DNA of 64,000 nt, from contig NZ_CP124616.1 of the NCBI RefSeq assembly GCF_029958925.1, positions 930,001 through 994,000 of the forward strand. The letters run 5' to 3'. The notes beneath the pieces were generated by a model. The model had not been told where the DNA came from. It did not search any database and saw only the letters and a list, made by a program, of their open reading frames with translations. Positions 1-11,459 of the stretch are shown piece by piece. A program made the position numbers and the translations under genes. This stretch comes from Tropicibacter oceani. Lineage in GTDB: Bacteria; Pseudomonadota; Alphaproteobacteria; Rhodobacterales; Rhodobacteraceae. Numbering within the stretch: the first letter of the stretch is position 1; each line of letters starts with the position of its first letter.

Positions 1-104
1 GCCTCATTATCTTAAAGTTTGGTCGATAATCCCAACTCTTCAAGTTTTTTCTATGTCTGCCCCGGTCACTTTTGCGGTTTCGCTGCAAAATGGCGTGATC
101 GGCG

Positions 105-866
105 TCAGAAACGGTCCTTGCGGGCGCGGATCTCGGCAAAGACGGCTGAGTCCGACGCGTTTTCCATTCCCAGGGCGCGTTTGACGCCCGGGTCAGAGGC
201 CCGCAAAAAGGGGTTTGTGGCCAGTTCCAGGGAAAGCGGAACCTGGGCGGTGGGCAGGCCCGCCGCGCGAGCCTTTGCGATGTCGTCTGCACGGGATTTA
301 AGCGCGGAATTGTCCGGTTCAATGGTCAGCGCGAATTTCGCGTTCGACGCGGTGTATTCATGACCCGAGTAAACCATGGTGTCGGGCGGCAGTGCGGCCA
401 GCTTGCCAAGGCTGGTCCACATCATGTCTGGCGTGCCTTCGAAAATGCGCCCGCATCCCAGCGCCATCAGGCTGTCGGCGGTAAAGACCGCGCCCGCATT
501 GGGAAAGTGATAGGCCATGTGGCCAAGGGTATGGCCGGGCACATGGATGGGAACGGTATAGGCATCGCCGGTTCCGCCGTTCATGCCCTCTTGCAGGGCC
601 ATGTCCAGCGGCGGCAGCTTGTCCTCTTCGGCCTTGGGGCCCATGACCTTGCAGCCGTATTTCGCCTTCAGCTCATCGACGCCCTGCACGTGGTCCCAGT
701 GGTGATGGGTCAGCATGATGACGCCGGGCGTCCAGCCGCGCGCATCCAGAGCGGCGATGATCGGCGCGGCCTCGGGGGCGTCGATCACGCAGACGCCGTC
801 GGGGCCTTTGACGAGGTAGGCGTAGTTGTCCGAAAGGCAGGGGACTGTGACGATCTCAAGAGGCAT
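105..866 (-). CDS. gloB: Hydroxyacylglutathione hydrolase (glyoxalase II)
   Basis: Hydrolyses S-D-lactoylglutathione to lactate and glutathione, the second step of methylglyoxal detoxification in the cytosol. The 253-residue protein is the usual glyoxalase II length. The metallo-beta-lactamase motif THHHWDH lies at residues 53-59. A further metal ligand is in PGHTLGH near residue 112, and the C-terminal substrate-binding part ends in the NPFLR and RARKDRF segments typical of the family. It is divergent from the methyltransferase gene, with 62 bp between the starts, so the two promoters probably lie in that gap. Family assignment is secure; the exact physiological substrate is inferred from the family. 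Confidence 0.95.
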   Translation of the reverse strand: MPLEIVTVPCLSDNYAYLVKGPDGVCVIDAPEAAPIIAALDARGWTPGVIMLTHHHWDHVQGVDELKAKYGCKVMGPKAEEDKLPPLDMALQEGMNGGTGDAYTVPIHVPGHTLGHMAYHFPNAGAVFTADSLMALGCGRIFEGTPDMMWTSLGKLAALPPDTMVYSGHEYTASNAKFALTIEPDNSALKSRADDIAKARAAGLPTAQVPLSLELATNPFLRASDPGVKRALGMENASDSAVFAEIRARKDRF

Positions 867-928
867 GGTCTTTCCTTGCGCGCTTTGTCAGACTGCGCCC
901 AGTCAATCGCATCAAGGGCCGAACTTCA

Positions 929-1684
929 ATGCATCTGGATGTGCAGACCTTGCGGGACTTCTATTATCGCAGTGCGCTGGGGCGTGCGGCGCAAAAGGTG
1001 ATCCGCAATCAGACCCTGCGGTTTTGGCCCGAGGCCAAGTTGAAGGGGCAGACCGTGGCCGGTTTCGGGTTTGCCGTGCCGCTGCTGCGCCCCTATCTGA
1101 CGCAATCGCGGCGGGTGATCGGTTTGATGCCCGCGCCGCAGGGGGTGATGCCCTGGCCTGCCGGGATGCCGAATGTGTCCGTGCTGTGCGAAGAAACGTC
1201 CTGGCCGATCGAGACGGGGCATGTGGACCGGTTGATTCTGATGCACGGGCTTGAAACCTCGGAAAACCCGTCAGAGCTGCTGGACGAATGTTACCGGGTG
1301 CTGGGGCCGGGGGGCAAGGCGCTGTTCGTGCTGCCGAACCGGTCGGGGCTGTGGGCGCGGTCGGACGCGACGCCCTTTGGCTATGGTCGCCCCTATTCGC
1401 GCGGTCAGCTGGAGGTGCAGCTGAAACGCCACGATTTCATCCCCGAAGCGCATGTTTCGGTCCTGTATCAGCCGCCCTCGACCCGGCGGTTCTGGATGAA
1501 GACCGCGCCGATGTGGGAAAGCGCCGGACGCGCCATTCCGGCGATCATGGCGGGGGGCGTGATGATGGTCGTGGCGTCCAAGCGCTATCCACCGACGCGG
1601 CGCGGGGTGGATCAGGCGGCGCGGGTGCTGAACCCGCTTGAGGTCCTGACGCCGAAGCCCGGCAAGGTCGCCAAGCCGGTTTGA
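929..1684 (+). CDS. Class I SAM-dependent methyltransferase-like protein
   Basis: 251 residues, resembling the methyltransferase-domain protein usually found next to gloB in Rhodobacteraceae. A Rossmann-like core is visible: [15 protein letters not shown] near residue 38, where the SAM-binding glycine loop would be, then [17 protein letters not shown] and [21 protein letters not shown], the post-motif region typical of type-11 methyltransferases. The glycine-rich motif I is degenerate (VAGFGFAVP instead of LDxGxGxG), so activity is uncertain. The C-terminus is basic and rich in Pro and Lys. Substrate unknown. It is a single gene divergent from gloB. Confidence 0.8.
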   Translation: MHLDVQTLRDFYYRSALGRAAQKVIRNQTLRFWPEAKLKGQTVAGFGFAVPLLRPYLTQSRRVIGLMPAPQGVMPWPAGMPNVSVLCEETSWPIETGHVDRLILMHGLETSENPSELLDECYRVLGPGGKALFVLPNRSGLWARSDATPFGYGRPYSRGQLEVQLKRHDFIPEAHVSVLYQPPSTRRFWMKTAPMWESAGRAIPAIMAGGVMMVVASKRYPPTRRGVDQAARVLNPLEVLTPKPGKVAKPV

Positions 1685-1685
1685 G

Positions 1686-1739
1686 CGGGCCGCCGCACGG
1701 CGCTCGCTTTTGCAAAGCGTCGCACCGCCCGCCGTCCCG
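1686..1739. repeat. 54-bp repeat, copy 1, downstream of first RTX gene
   Basis: This stretch matches 3613-3666 at 51 of 54 positions. It sits immediately 3' of the RTX gene that ends at 1740. It contains a short hairpin core (6-bp arms CGCTTT/AAAGCG around a 3-nt loop) in a GC-rich context. Both copies have the same orientation relative to the RTX gene they follow. It could be a REP-like or transcript-end element, or a relic of tandem gene duplication. Confidence 0.8.
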
Positions 1740-3482
1740 TCACGGCGCCGTGGTCACAGAGATATTGGACGGCAAGGTACCGGGTACAGGTTCGAAGCTC
1801 GTGCCTGGCCCGCCGACGAAGCGCGCCAGTTCCACGCCACTGCCATCGACCAGATAATAGTGGCGGATGCCGTAATTCTGGTAGGGGTTCGATGTGTCCG
1901 GCACCACGGTAAACGGTCCCGGCGTTCCGGCAGGCACCACGACGGAAATCTCGGCATCGACAGGCAACCAGCCGGCGTCTTCGCCTGCGCGGGCGTCGGC
2001 CATCGCCTCGGGCGTGATGGTCAGGGTCACGGCGCTGCCCGGGTCGCGATCGAATACGTCCTGACCGAACTGAACATCATAGCTGTCTGCTCCGCTGCCG
2101 CCATTGAAGGCCACGTCATAGCCGCTGCCCGGCGCGCCGATAAAGCTGTCGTCGCCTTCTTCGCCAAAGGCCTCGATGTAATCGCCGGTCACGGTGAAGC
2201 TGTCGTCGCCTTCGCCGCCGAAATAGCTGGCCAGGGCAGGGTTGTCCCCGGGTTTGGGCACCAGTACCGGTTCAATCAGGTCAACATAGGGCGTTTCGGC
2301 CGGGGCGTCGGTTGCGGAATGCACAAAGGTGTCATCGCCTGCCCCCGCCACCACTTCGGGCGAGCCGCCTGTGATGAAGATGGTGTTGTCGCCCGCACCC
2401 AGATTGATCACGGCGCGGCCCGTGTCGTGGGTCACCGTGTCATTGCCGTCACCAAACAGGTTGACGGCGTCGGGGGTTGTCGTTGTCTGGCCCGGCTCAG
2501 CCGCAAGGAAGGGCAGGTCTTTGCCGGTCACGTAGTCGTGCAGATAGATGTCTTCGGGGGGCAGATCGGTGATGCCGGTCAGCTTGATGTCAAAACCCTT
2601 GCCAGCGCCGGTTTCAACCTCGACCGACAGGGTTTCATTGGTGAAGGTCAGCCCGCCGGGCAGACCCGCCGCGTCAAATTCGGACTGGCCAAGCCCAAGG
2701 TCCAGAACAAGGCGATCCTCGCCGGGGGTGTAATCCGATATCTCGACGTCCTGCGGATCGCCCAGGGTTCCATAGGGATATGTGCCGATCTCAAAGTGGT
2801 CTTCGCCCTTGCCGCCGGTCAGGGTACCCGTGCCGGTATCGCTTTCGCCGAGATAGGCGCGCAGGGTGTCGTCGCCGGTGCCGCCGTCGATGGTGCCGTT
2901 GCCGTGTATGCTCAGCAGGTCATTCCCGCCCTGGCCAAGCCCGATGGCCGGTGTGTAGGGGCCGCCAAAGGATGGGTTGGTGGCGGCGATGGTATCGTTG
3001 CCCTCACCGCCTTCGGCGACGCCGCCCCTTAGCAGGGTCAGTCGGTCATCGCCGTCCCTACCCATTATGGTGCTGTCGTCAAAACCCCACAGAGTATCGT
3101 TGCCCGTCCCGCCATCCAGCGTCGAGTGATCGTCGCCCCAGAGCCAGTCGTCACCCTCGCCGCCGTATAATTCGGCCTTGTGGCCCGCCATGAGGGTGTC
3201 GTTCCCGTCTTCGCCGAACAGGGTGTTGCCTTCTAAGTCGGAACTTAGGTCGTCATCGCCTGCGAGCCCGCGCAAGGCCTGATCGTCGGAGGTTGCCCGC
3301 AGGGTGTCGTCGAATTCGGTGCCAGGGGTGGCACCTGCAAGTTCCGGATGAACGGGCGTATCCGTCGGAAAGGGAAAGTCGTCGTCGAAGGGGTCAAAGT
3401 CTTGGTCGTCGGTCGATGACCCATCGTCTTCTTGGAAAAAGAAGAACCCTGCCAGCAGCGCGAGTAGAAACGACCATTCCAT
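1740..3482 (-). CDS. RTX-type calcium-binding protein with short N-terminal hydrophobic anchor
   Basis: 580 residues. Residues 4-16 form a short hydrophobic segment (FLLALLAGFFFF), followed at once by a very acidic linker rich in Asp (about residues 17-45). Most of the rest is glycine/aspartate nonapeptide-like repeats: GLAGDDDL, GEDGNDTL, GGEGDDWL, GGTGNDTL and GGTGDDTL (about 70-220), and again GDGNDTV, GAGDDTF, GGEGDDSF and GEEGDDSF (about 340-460). These match the calcium-binding beta-roll of hemolysin-type proteins. No enzymatic domain was recognised. The C-terminus (EPVPGTLPSNISVTTAP) is not an obvious type I secretion signal. Transcribed towards gloB's neighbour, downstream of a related RTX gene; location at the membrane or surface is inferred. 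Confidence 0.85.
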   Translation of the reverse strand: MEWSFLLALLAGFFFFQEDDGSSTDDQDFDPFDDDFPFPTDTPVHPELAGATPGTEFDDTLRATSDDQALRGLAGDDDLSSDLEGNTLFGEDGNDTLMAGHKAELYGGEGDDWLWGDDHSTLDGGTGNDTLWGFDDSTIMGRDGDDRLTLLRGGVAEGGEGNDTIAATNPSFGGPYTPAIGLGQGGNDLLSIHGNGTIDGGTGDDTLRAYLGESDTGTGTLTGGKGEDHFEIGTYPYGTLGDPQDVEISDYTPGEDRLVLDLGLGQSEFDAAGLPGGLTFTNETLSVEVETGAGKGFDIKLTGITDLPPEDIYLHDYVTGKDLPFLAAEPGQTTTTPDAVNLFGDGNDTVTHDTGRAVINLGAGDNTIFITGGSPEVVAGAGDDTFVHSATDAPAETPYVDLIEPVLVPKPGDNPALASYFGGEGDDSFTVTGDYIEAFGEEGDDSFIGAPGSGYDVAFNGGSGADSYDVQFGQDVFDRDPGSAVTLTITPEAMADARAGEDAGWLPVDAEISVVVPAGTPGPFTVVPDTSNPYQNYGIRHYYLVDGSGVELARFVGGPGTSFEPVPGTLPSNISVTTAP

Positions 3483-3612
3483 GGTGTCAGGGTCCCGATA
3501 ATATTTGCAAGAAAAGCCGGTTCAGGGTGTCACGGGATGGGGCTTGGCGCAAGGAAAGGGAGTGGCTGGGTCGTGACTTCCACGGGCTTTGGTCGCCAGT
3601 TGATCCGTTTGT

Positions 3613-3666
3613 CGGGCCACCGCACGGCGCTCGCTTTTGCAAAGCGTCGCCCCGCCCGCCGTCCCA
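3613..3666. repeat. 54-bp repeat, copy 2, downstream of second RTX gene
   Basis: Second copy of the 1686-1739 element, with three substitutions. It lies 63 bp downstream of the stop of the RTX gene at 3730-5169 and roughly 130 bp upstream of the start of the next RTX gene. Like copy 1 it includes the CGCTTT/AAAGCG hairpin core. The interval 3483-3729 between the two RTX genes holds no other recognisable gene. Confidence 0.8.
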
Positions 3667-3729
3667 TGGCGCACAAGCGCGAAGGATCGCGTTTTCAGGC
3701 AGGCAAACCCGAAGCCAAGCGGGCGCGTG

Positions 3730-5169
3730 TTACACGTATACGATCGAAAGATCGTTCAGGGTGATGCCACTGACCCCTTCAAGCCGGACGACCGCCACGC
3801 CCGGTTCGACGGGCGGGCCTTCGGGCGAGATACGGAAATGGATTTCAAGATCGGTATAGGCAGACCCGCCACCTTCGTTGAGGGTCACCCGGCTGATTTC
3901 GGCGCTGGGGGTGCTGAAGGTGCCCAGCTGCAGAACATCCTCGTCGGGGTCAAAGTCGGTGATGCGCAGGTAGGGTTCGTCGCTTTCGCCGTAGGGATTG
4001 CGCGGGCGCAGGTCAAAGGTATCGGCCCCCTCTCCTCCGGTGGCGATGGCGGGGCCGTCTTCACTGTTGTAGAAATTCCAGACCGAGAAGAAATCGTCGC
4101 CCGGGCCGCCATGGGCCGTGCCGCCCGGATCCAGCTGTAACTGATCGTTGCCAGCCCCGCCATGGCCCGTCGCGTCGTTTCCGATACTGACGAAATCGTC
4201 ACCTGCGCCGCCAAAGGCTGTACTGCCTGTGGAAAGCACGATCAGGTTGTCATTGCCCGCCTCGCCATAAAGCGTGGCCGAAGTCTGACTTCCGTAGCTG
4301 GACAAACCGTCGTCGCCGGTTCCGCCATAGACAGTGGCATCGGCGACCACGGTGAACTGGTCGTTGCCGGCGTCGCCATAGGCGATGGCCCCCGGGGCAG
4401 AGATGTTGATCTGGTCGTCACCGTCGCCACCGCGAAGCGTGACCTGCCCCGCATTGGCGTCAAGCCGGTCATCACCGCCTTGGCCGGACAGGGTGATCCC
4501 GTCCGCCTCGGCCACCAGCCAGTCGGGTGCTTCGGTGCCGGTCGTGTCCGCAGACACCGGTTGGATCACGGCGCCGTTGTAGGTTGGCGGTGGCGGTACG
4601 TAATCTTCGGGCCGGATCGAAAGGATTTCATCGCCGTCCGTCTGGGCAATGACATCATAGACGGCGATCGGCGCATCGGCCTGGATGACCGGGGCGTCGA
4701 TCCGGTTGTCCTGTACATAGGGTTCGTCGTCGATTGGCGTGATGGATCCAAGGTCCCAGACGGCCAGGGTTTGCAGGCCCAGCTGTTGCTCAAGTTGGGC
4801 AAGGGTCATGTCCGACCACGGCACGCCCTGATCAATGTCACCTTCTGCGATGGTCGCATCCTCGGGTAGCAAATACAGGCGCTGTTCGAAGTATTCGCCC
4901 AGCCCCGTTCCGAGGTCTTCGCTGTCAATGTAATTGACCAGAACCAGCGAACCGGTTTCATCCTCGCCCAGTTCGACCGAATAGCTGCCATCGCCGTTCT
5001 GCAGGACCGTGGCGCCGATGTCCTGTTCTTCGGGCGTTTCGGGTTCGTCCGGTTCCTCTGCCAGAAGCGCCTCGTCCAGATCGTCCGAGGGGACGTCCGA
5101 CCCGCCCCCGATCATCATCGAGGCCATGGCAAGCCCCAGGCCCAACAAAATCAGCATCGACATCGGCAA
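3730..5169 (-). CDS. RTX-type calcium-binding protein, second paralogue
   Basis: 479 residues with the same layout as its downstream neighbour: a hydrophobic N-terminus ([18 protein letters not shown], about residues 5-22), an acidic linker (about 23-50), a region of about 170 residues without repeats, then RTX-like repeats such as [48 protein letters not shown] and GGPGDDFF (about 230-370). The non-repeat segment carries no family signature that could be named. The two paralogues are in tandem on the minus strand and each has a copy of the 54-bp repeat 3' of it. Calcium binding follows from the repeats; export and function are inferred. Confidence 0.85.
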   Translation of the reverse strand: MPMSMLILLGLGLAMASMMIGGGSDVPSDDLDEALLAEEPDEPETPEEQDIGATVLQNGDGSYSVELGEDETGSLVLVNYIDSEDLGTGLGEYFEQRLYLLPEDATIAEGDIDQGVPWSDMTLAQLEQQLGLQTLAVWDLGSITPIDDEPYVQDNRIDAPVIQADAPIAVYDVIAQTDGDEILSIRPEDYVPPPPTYNGAVIQPVSADTTGTEAPDWLVAEADGITLSGQGGDDRLDANAGQVTLRGGDGDDQINISAPGAIAYGDAGNDQFTVVADATVYGGTGDDGLSSYGSQTSATLYGEAGNDNLIVLSTGSTAFGGAGDDFVSIGNDATGHGGAGNDQLQLDPGGTAHGGPGDDFFSVWNFYNSEDGPAIATGGEGADTFDLRPRNPYGESDEPYLRITDFDPDEDVLQLGTFSTPSAEISRVTLNEGGGSAYTDLEIHFRISPEGPPVEPGVAVVRLEGVSGITLNDLSIVYV

Positions 5170-5237
5170 ATCCCCTTGATGAAAGAACGGGAACCCTTGT
5201 CACAAGGCCCCGTACCCTGGGGAACTCACCAAACAAG

Positions 5238-5253
5238 GACGTCACATGACGTC
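5238..5253. promoter_or_regulatory. Perfect inverted repeat GACGTCA-CA-TGACGTC
   Basis: Seven-base arms with a two-base spacer, 69 bp upstream of the second RTX gene's start codon. The symmetry is that of a dimeric regulator site, but no regulator can be assigned. Confidence 0.45.
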
Positions 5254-5281
5254 AATCAGGGACGATTCCGTCCGTTCTGTC

Positions 5282-5297
5282 AATTCAGGCCTGAATT
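5282..5297. promoter_or_regulatory. Perfect 16-bp palindrome AATTCAGGCCTGAATT
   Basis: A perfect palindrome 112 bp upstream of the second RTX gene. It may be an operator for the RTX or the atp promoter, or chance. Confidence 0.4.
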
Positions 5298-5418
5298 CCC
5301 GCCCAAACGCTCAACAAGATTGGAGGGTGGTGGCGCCCGCCAAGGTGTCGCGTCCGGGGGAAAAGCGGTGTCCGGGAGGCCTTCGGAATCGGTAAAACAG
5401 TGTGAAACCGCATTTTTT

Positions 5419-5436
5419 TGCACCAAATATGGTGCA
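5419..5436. promoter_or_regulatory. Perfect inverted repeat TGCACCA-AATA-TGGTGCA
   Basis: Seven-base arms separated by AATA, about 205 bp upstream of the atpH start. AT-rich sequence flanks it on the 5' side (a run of seven T). It is a plausible operator near the atp promoter; the binding protein is unknown. Confidence 0.45.
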
Positions 5437-5640
5437 CACAAGGTCGCACTTTGGCCAAGTGTCTGAAAACATGGCGTTTAGCGGAAACTTTAAAAGAGTG
5501 TTAGCATGTTGCGAGGTTGGTGCCGCTCTGCTACATCCGCCCCCAATCTGTATTGCCTTGAACCAACTCAAGGTGCGACCAAGCCCTCGGCCGCCCGGGA
5601 TACCGGTGCGACACGGGGGCGTCATATCGGAAGGGTGGAC

Positions 5641-6201
5641 GTGTCTGAATCAGCATCTGTTTCCTCCGGCATCGCCGAGCGCTATGCCACCGCCGTCTTC
5701 GGGCTGGTAAAGGAAGGTAAAGACCTTCCCAAGCTCGAAGCCAATCTTGATGACCTGTCGGCTACGCTGGAAAGCAACGCCGAGTTGCGCGACCTTCTGT
5801 CGTCGCCGATTTATTCGCGCGATGAACAGGGCGGCGCCATCATGGCCATCGCCAAGAAAATGGGCCTGATCCCCGCGCTGCAGAACACGCTGGGCCTGAT
5901 GGCGCAAAAGCGTCGCCTGTTCGTGGTGCCCGCCATGGTCCGCCGCCTGCGCGAGATGATCGCAGCGGAAAAGGGCGAAGTGACCGCCGAGGTGGTGTCG
6001 GCCCAGGCGCTGACCGAAGCGCAGTCCAAGAAACTTGCAGAGACGCTCAAGGCCCAGGTGGGCAGTGACGTCAAAATCAGTGCGACCGTTGATGAAAGCC
6101 TCATCGGCGGTCTTGTCGTCAAGGTGGGCTCGAAGATGATCGACACGTCGATCCGCGCCAAGCTCAACTCCCTCCAGAATGCAATGAAAGAGGTCGGATA
6201 A
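5641..6201 (+). CDS. atpH: F-type ATP synthase subunit delta
   Basis: The delta subunit (OSCP homologue) links the F1 head to the peripheral stalk. The GTG at 5641 is chosen as start: it gives the usual 186-residue protein beginning MSESASVSSGIAERYATAVF and has GGAAGGG five bases upstream. An in-frame upstream extension to 5506 lacks family similarity. The C-terminal signature KVGSKMIDTSIRAKLNSLQ is present. It is the first gene of atpHAGDC, and atpA starts directly after its stop. The membrane Fo genes are not in this window, as expected for alphaproteobacteria, where F1 and Fo operons are separate. Confidence 0.95.
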   Translation: MSESASVSSGIAERYATAVFGLVKEGKDLPKLEANLDDLSATLESNAELRDLLSSPIYSRDEQGGAIMAIAKKMGLIPALQNTLGLMAQKRRLFVVPAMVRRLREMIAAEKGEVTAEVVSAQALTEAQSKKLAETLKAQVGSDVKISATVDESLIGGLVVKVGSKMIDTSIRAKLNSLQNAMKEVG

Positions 6202-7740
6202 ATGGGTATCCAAGCAGCAGAGATTTCTGCGATCCTGAAGGACCAGATCAAGAATTTCGGCAAGGACGCCGAAGTTGCCGAGGTCGGTCGCGTGCTTTCC
6301 GTCGGTGACGGTATTGCCCGTGTCTATGGCCTCGACAACGTTCAGGCTGGTGAAATGGTCGAGTTCCCGGGTGGCATCATGGGCATGGCCCTGAACCTGG
6401 AAACCGACAACGTCGGTGTGGTTATCTTCGGTTCCGACCGGGACATCAAAGAAGGCGACACCGTCAAGCGCACCAACTCGATCGTGGACGTTCCCGCAGG
6501 CAACGAACTGCTGGGCCGCGTTGTTGACGGTCTGGGCAACCCGCTGGACGGCAAGGGCCCGCTGAACGCCTCTGAGCGTCGCATCGCCGACGTCAAGGCG
6601 CCGGGCATCATCCCGCGTAAATCGGTTCACGAACCCATGGCAACCGGCCTGAAAGCCGTCGACGCCATGATCCCGATCGGCCGTGGCCAGCGCGAGCTGA
6701 TCATTGGCGACCGTCAGACCGGCAAGACCGCCGTGGCCCTTGACGCGATCCTGAACCAGAAGTCCTACAACGAAGCCGCCGGCGACGACGAAAGCAAAAA
6801 GCTGTATTGCATCTATGTTGCAATCGGTCAGAAGCGTTCGACCGTTGCCCAGCTGGTGAAGAAGCTGGAAGAAACCGGCGCGATCGAATATTCGATCGTC
6901 GTGGCCGCAACCGCGTCCGACCCGGCGCCCATGCAGTTCCTGGCGCCCTACGCCGCGACCGCAATGGCCGAATTCTTCCGCGACAATGGCCGCCACGCCC
7001 TGATCATCTATGATGACCTGTCCAAGCAGGCCGTGTCCTACCGCCAGATGTCCCTGCTGCTGCGTCGCCCGCCGGGCCGCGAAGCCTATCCGGGCGACGT
7101 TTTCTACCTTCACTCGCGCCTGCTGGAGCGTTCGGCAAAGCTGAACGAAGACAACGGCTCGGGCTCGCTGACGGCTCTGCCGATCATCGAAACCCAGGGC
7201 GGCGACGTGTCGGCGTTTATTCCGACCAACGTGATCTCGATCACCGACGGCCAGATCTTCCTGGAAACCGAACTGTTCTACCAGGGCATCCGCCCCGCCG
7301 TGAACACCGGTCTGTCGGTTTCGCGCGTCGGCTCCTCGGCCCAGACCAAGGCGATGTCCTCGGTTGCCGGTCCGGTGAAACTGTCGCTGGCCCAGTACCG
7401 CGAAATGGCGGCCTTTGCCCAGTTCGGCTCTGACCTTGACGCCGCCACCCAGCGCCTGCTGGCCCGTGGTGCCCGTCTGACCGAGCTGATGAAGCAGCCG
7501 CAGTATTCGCCCCTGACCAACGCCGAAATCGTCTGCGTCATCTACGCAGGCACCAACGGCTATCTGGACAAGGTCTCTGTCGGCGATGTTGGCCGCTTTG
7601 AAGCTGGCTTGCTGGCACACCTGCGCGGCAAGAACGCCGACCTTCTGAACGAGATCGAAACCAACGATCAGAAAGTCAAAGGCGAGCTGGCCGACAAGAT
7701 CAAGGCAGCACTCGACGATTTCGCCGCCGACTTCGCGTAA
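6202..7740 (+). CDS. atpA: F-type ATP synthase subunit alpha
   Basis: The 512-residue non-catalytic nucleotide-binding subunit of the F1 hexamer. The Walker A motif GDRQTGKT is at residues 169-176. The region around [36 protein letters not shown] contains the Walker B segment and the conserved alpha/beta signature. Full length and intact. ATG start with zero intergenic bases after the atpH stop, so the two genes are probably translationally coupled. It pairs with AtpD in the same operon to form the alpha3-beta3 head. Confidence 0.98.
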   Translation: MGIQAAEISAILKDQIKNFGKDAEVAEVGRVLSVGDGIARVYGLDNVQAGEMVEFPGGIMGMALNLETDNVGVVIFGSDRDIKEGDTVKRTNSIVDVPAGNELLGRVVDGLGNPLDGKGPLNASERRIADVKAPGIIPRKSVHEPMATGLKAVDAMIPIGRGQRELIIGDRQTGKTAVALDAILNQKSYNEAAGDDESKKLYCIYVAIGQKRSTVAQLVKKLEETGAIEYSIVVAATASDPAPMQFLAPYAATAMAEFFRDNGRHALIIYDDLSKQAVSYRQMSLLLRRPPGREAYPGDVFYLHSRLLERSAKLNEDNGSGSLTALPIIETQGGDVSAFIPTNVISITDGQIFLETELFYQGIRPAVNTGLSVSRVGSSAQTKAMSSVAGPVKLSLAQYREMAAFAQFGSDLDAATQRLLARGARLTELMKQPQYSPLTNAEIVCVIYAGTNGYLDKVSVGDVGRFEAGLLAHLRGKNADLLNEIETNDQKVKGELADKIKAALDDFAADFA

Positions 7741-7752
7741 GGAGATAAGGCA

Positions 7753-10072
<2,320 letters not shown>

Positions 10073-10085
10073 ACAAACCCTGTCG

Positions 10086-10105
10086 GGGGCGCATCAACGC
10101 GCCCC
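10086..10105 (+). promoter_or_regulatory. Intercistronic hairpin between atpD and atpC
   Basis: Seven-base perfect stem (GGGGCGC/GCGCCCC) with a six-base loop and no T-tract, so not a standard intrinsic terminator. A position just after the beta stop suggests mRNA stabilisation or partial processing between beta and epsilon. Confidence 0.45.
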
Positions 10106-10125
10106 TGATGTGAAAGGAGTTACCC

Positions 10126-10560
10126 ATGGCAGACACTATGCAATTTGATCTGGTCAGCCCGGAACGCAGCCTGCTGTCGACGCAGGTCAAGTCCGTGCAG
10201 ATCCCCGGTGCGGATGGCGACATGACCGCCATGCCGAACCACGCGCCGACGATCACGACGCTGCGTCCCGGTATCCTCAAGGTGGAAACCGAAAGCGGTG
10301 TGCAGGAATTCGTCGTCACCGGCGGTTTCGCCGAGATCGGTGAAAGCCTGTCGGTTCTGGCCGAAAAGGCCCTGCCGCGCGCGGATGTGGATCAGGCCGC
10401 CTACGAAGCCCTGGTCGATGAGGCGCACGCCGTCTACAAGAAGACCAAGGAAACCTTCGTGAACGAACCTGGCCCCGTCGACGACGCGGTCAAGATGCTT
10501 CAGGACATGGTGGCCATCGGCACCCATATCGGCCTGGATCCCAAACAGCCGTCGCTGTAA
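10126..10560 (+). CDS. atpC: F-type ATP synthase subunit epsilon
   Basis: 144-residue epsilon subunit, which inhibits ATP hydrolysis and connects gamma to the c-ring. The N-terminal beta-sandwich is clear: [37 protein letters not shown], then [19 protein letters not shown]. The C-terminal helical part follows. Preceded by AAAGGAG seven bases before the ATG. Last gene of the operon, with a strong terminator 22 bp after the stop. Confidence 0.96.
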   Translation: MADTMQFDLVSPERSLLSTQVKSVQIPGADGDMTAMPNHAPTITTLRPGILKVETESGVQEFVVTGGFAEIGESLSVLAEKALPRADVDQAAYEALVDEAHAVYKKTKETFVNEPGPVDDAVKMLQDMVAIGTHIGLDPKQPSL

Positions 10561-10582
10561 GCAAGGTTCACAAGATCTGACA

Positions 10583-10617
10583 GGCCCCGCCCGGTTTTCC
10601 GGCGCGGGGCCTTCACG
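10583..10617 (+). terminator. Terminator of the atp operon
   Basis: Eight-base GC stem (GGCCCCGC/GCGGGGCC, 10583-10590 with 10604-10611), then TTCACGTTT. It lies directly after atpC. Confidence 0.75.
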
Positions 10618-10708
10618 TTTATGGGCGGACGGTCGCCGTTTGCCTGCCGGCCCTTTCATGTCGGCTGCAAAAGACCCTATGTGCACAGGGTCACAACAGG
10701 GCACCAAG

Positions 10709-11368
10709 ATGGACTTTTCTTTGAACTGGGACAGCATTGTCCGCGAATTGATCACGCTTTTCGTGGTTGTCGACCCGATCGGGTCTTTGCCGGTGTTCTA
10801 TTTCGCCACTGCGGCCGTTCCCGCCGCGCTGCACTGGCGTTTTGCCCTGCGCGCCGTGATCGTCGCCTGGATCGTGCTGATGGCCTTTCTGGTGGCCGGG
10901 CAGCTGCTGCTCGAAGGGTTGGGGCTGCGCTTTGGGTCGTTCCAGATCGCCGGCGGCGTGATCCTGTTCCTGTTTGCGCTGACGATGATCTTTGGTGAAA
11001 GCAAACCGGATCAGGAAATTTCCACCGCCGAACGGGACCACCTGTCCGGCGCGGTCTTTCCGCTGGCCATGCCGTCGATTGCGTCACCCGGCGCGATGCT
11101 CGCCATCGTGGTGCTGACCGACAACCACCGCCACTCGATCGAGGAGCAGGTCGTGACCGCCGGGTTGTTGACGATCGTTCTGGCCTTCACCCTGCTGCTG
11201 CTTCTGCTTGGGTCGCGCCTGAAACGCGTGCTGGGCAACACGGGCGCCGGGGTCATCAGCCGCGTCATGGGGATTGTCCTGGCCACCGTGGCCGTCGATG
11301 CGGTTCTGTTGGGGCTTGATGCCGTGGGCGCGCTGTCACTGGCCGCCGAGGGCACGGTGCTGCCCTGA
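10709..11368 (+). CDS. MarC/YchE family integral membrane protein
   Basis: 219 residues with six predicted hydrophobic segments, matching the MarC family of inner-membrane proteins of unresolved transport function (MarC was once linked to multidrug resistance). Family marks are LFVVVDPIGSLPVF at the N-terminus and FPLAMPSIASPGAMLAIVVL in the middle. The ATG at 10709 (MDFSLNWDS) is preferred over an upstream ATG at 10640, because the upstream residues do not look like the family. Monocistronic after the atp terminator. Confidence 0.85.
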   Translation: MDFSLNWDSIVRELITLFVVVDPIGSLPVFYFATAAVPAALHWRFALRAVIVAWIVLMAFLVAGQLLLEGLGLRFGSFQIAGGVILFLFALTMIFGESKPDQEISTAERDHLSGAVFPLAMPSIASPGAMLAIVVLTDNHRHSIEEQVVTAGLLTIVLAFTLLLLLLGSRLKRVLGNTGAGVISRVMGIVLATVAVDAVLLGLDAVGALSLAAEGTVLP

Positions 11369-11459
11369 AAACCGCAGCAGCGGCTTGCCATAGCCCCCTG
11401 TTGTCTTTCATATTCCAAGGCCACGGCATTGCGCCAAAGGAATTTGTCAGAGGTCGGGC

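Larger units (their letters stand above)
5170..5640. other. Intergenic regulatory spacer between RTX gene and atp operon
   Basis: 471 bp between two divergent transcription units, with no convincing gene. It must hold the promoters for the second RTX gene (minus) and the atp operon (plus). Three perfect inverted repeats occur at 5238-5253, 5282-5297 and 5419-5436 and are listed separately. Short open frames here lack recognisable protein features. Confidence 0.7.

Noticed and set aside
5311-5710. Short open frames in the RTX/atp spacer
   Set aside because: No ribosome-binding site with a family-like product; they run through palindromes and into the atpH start.
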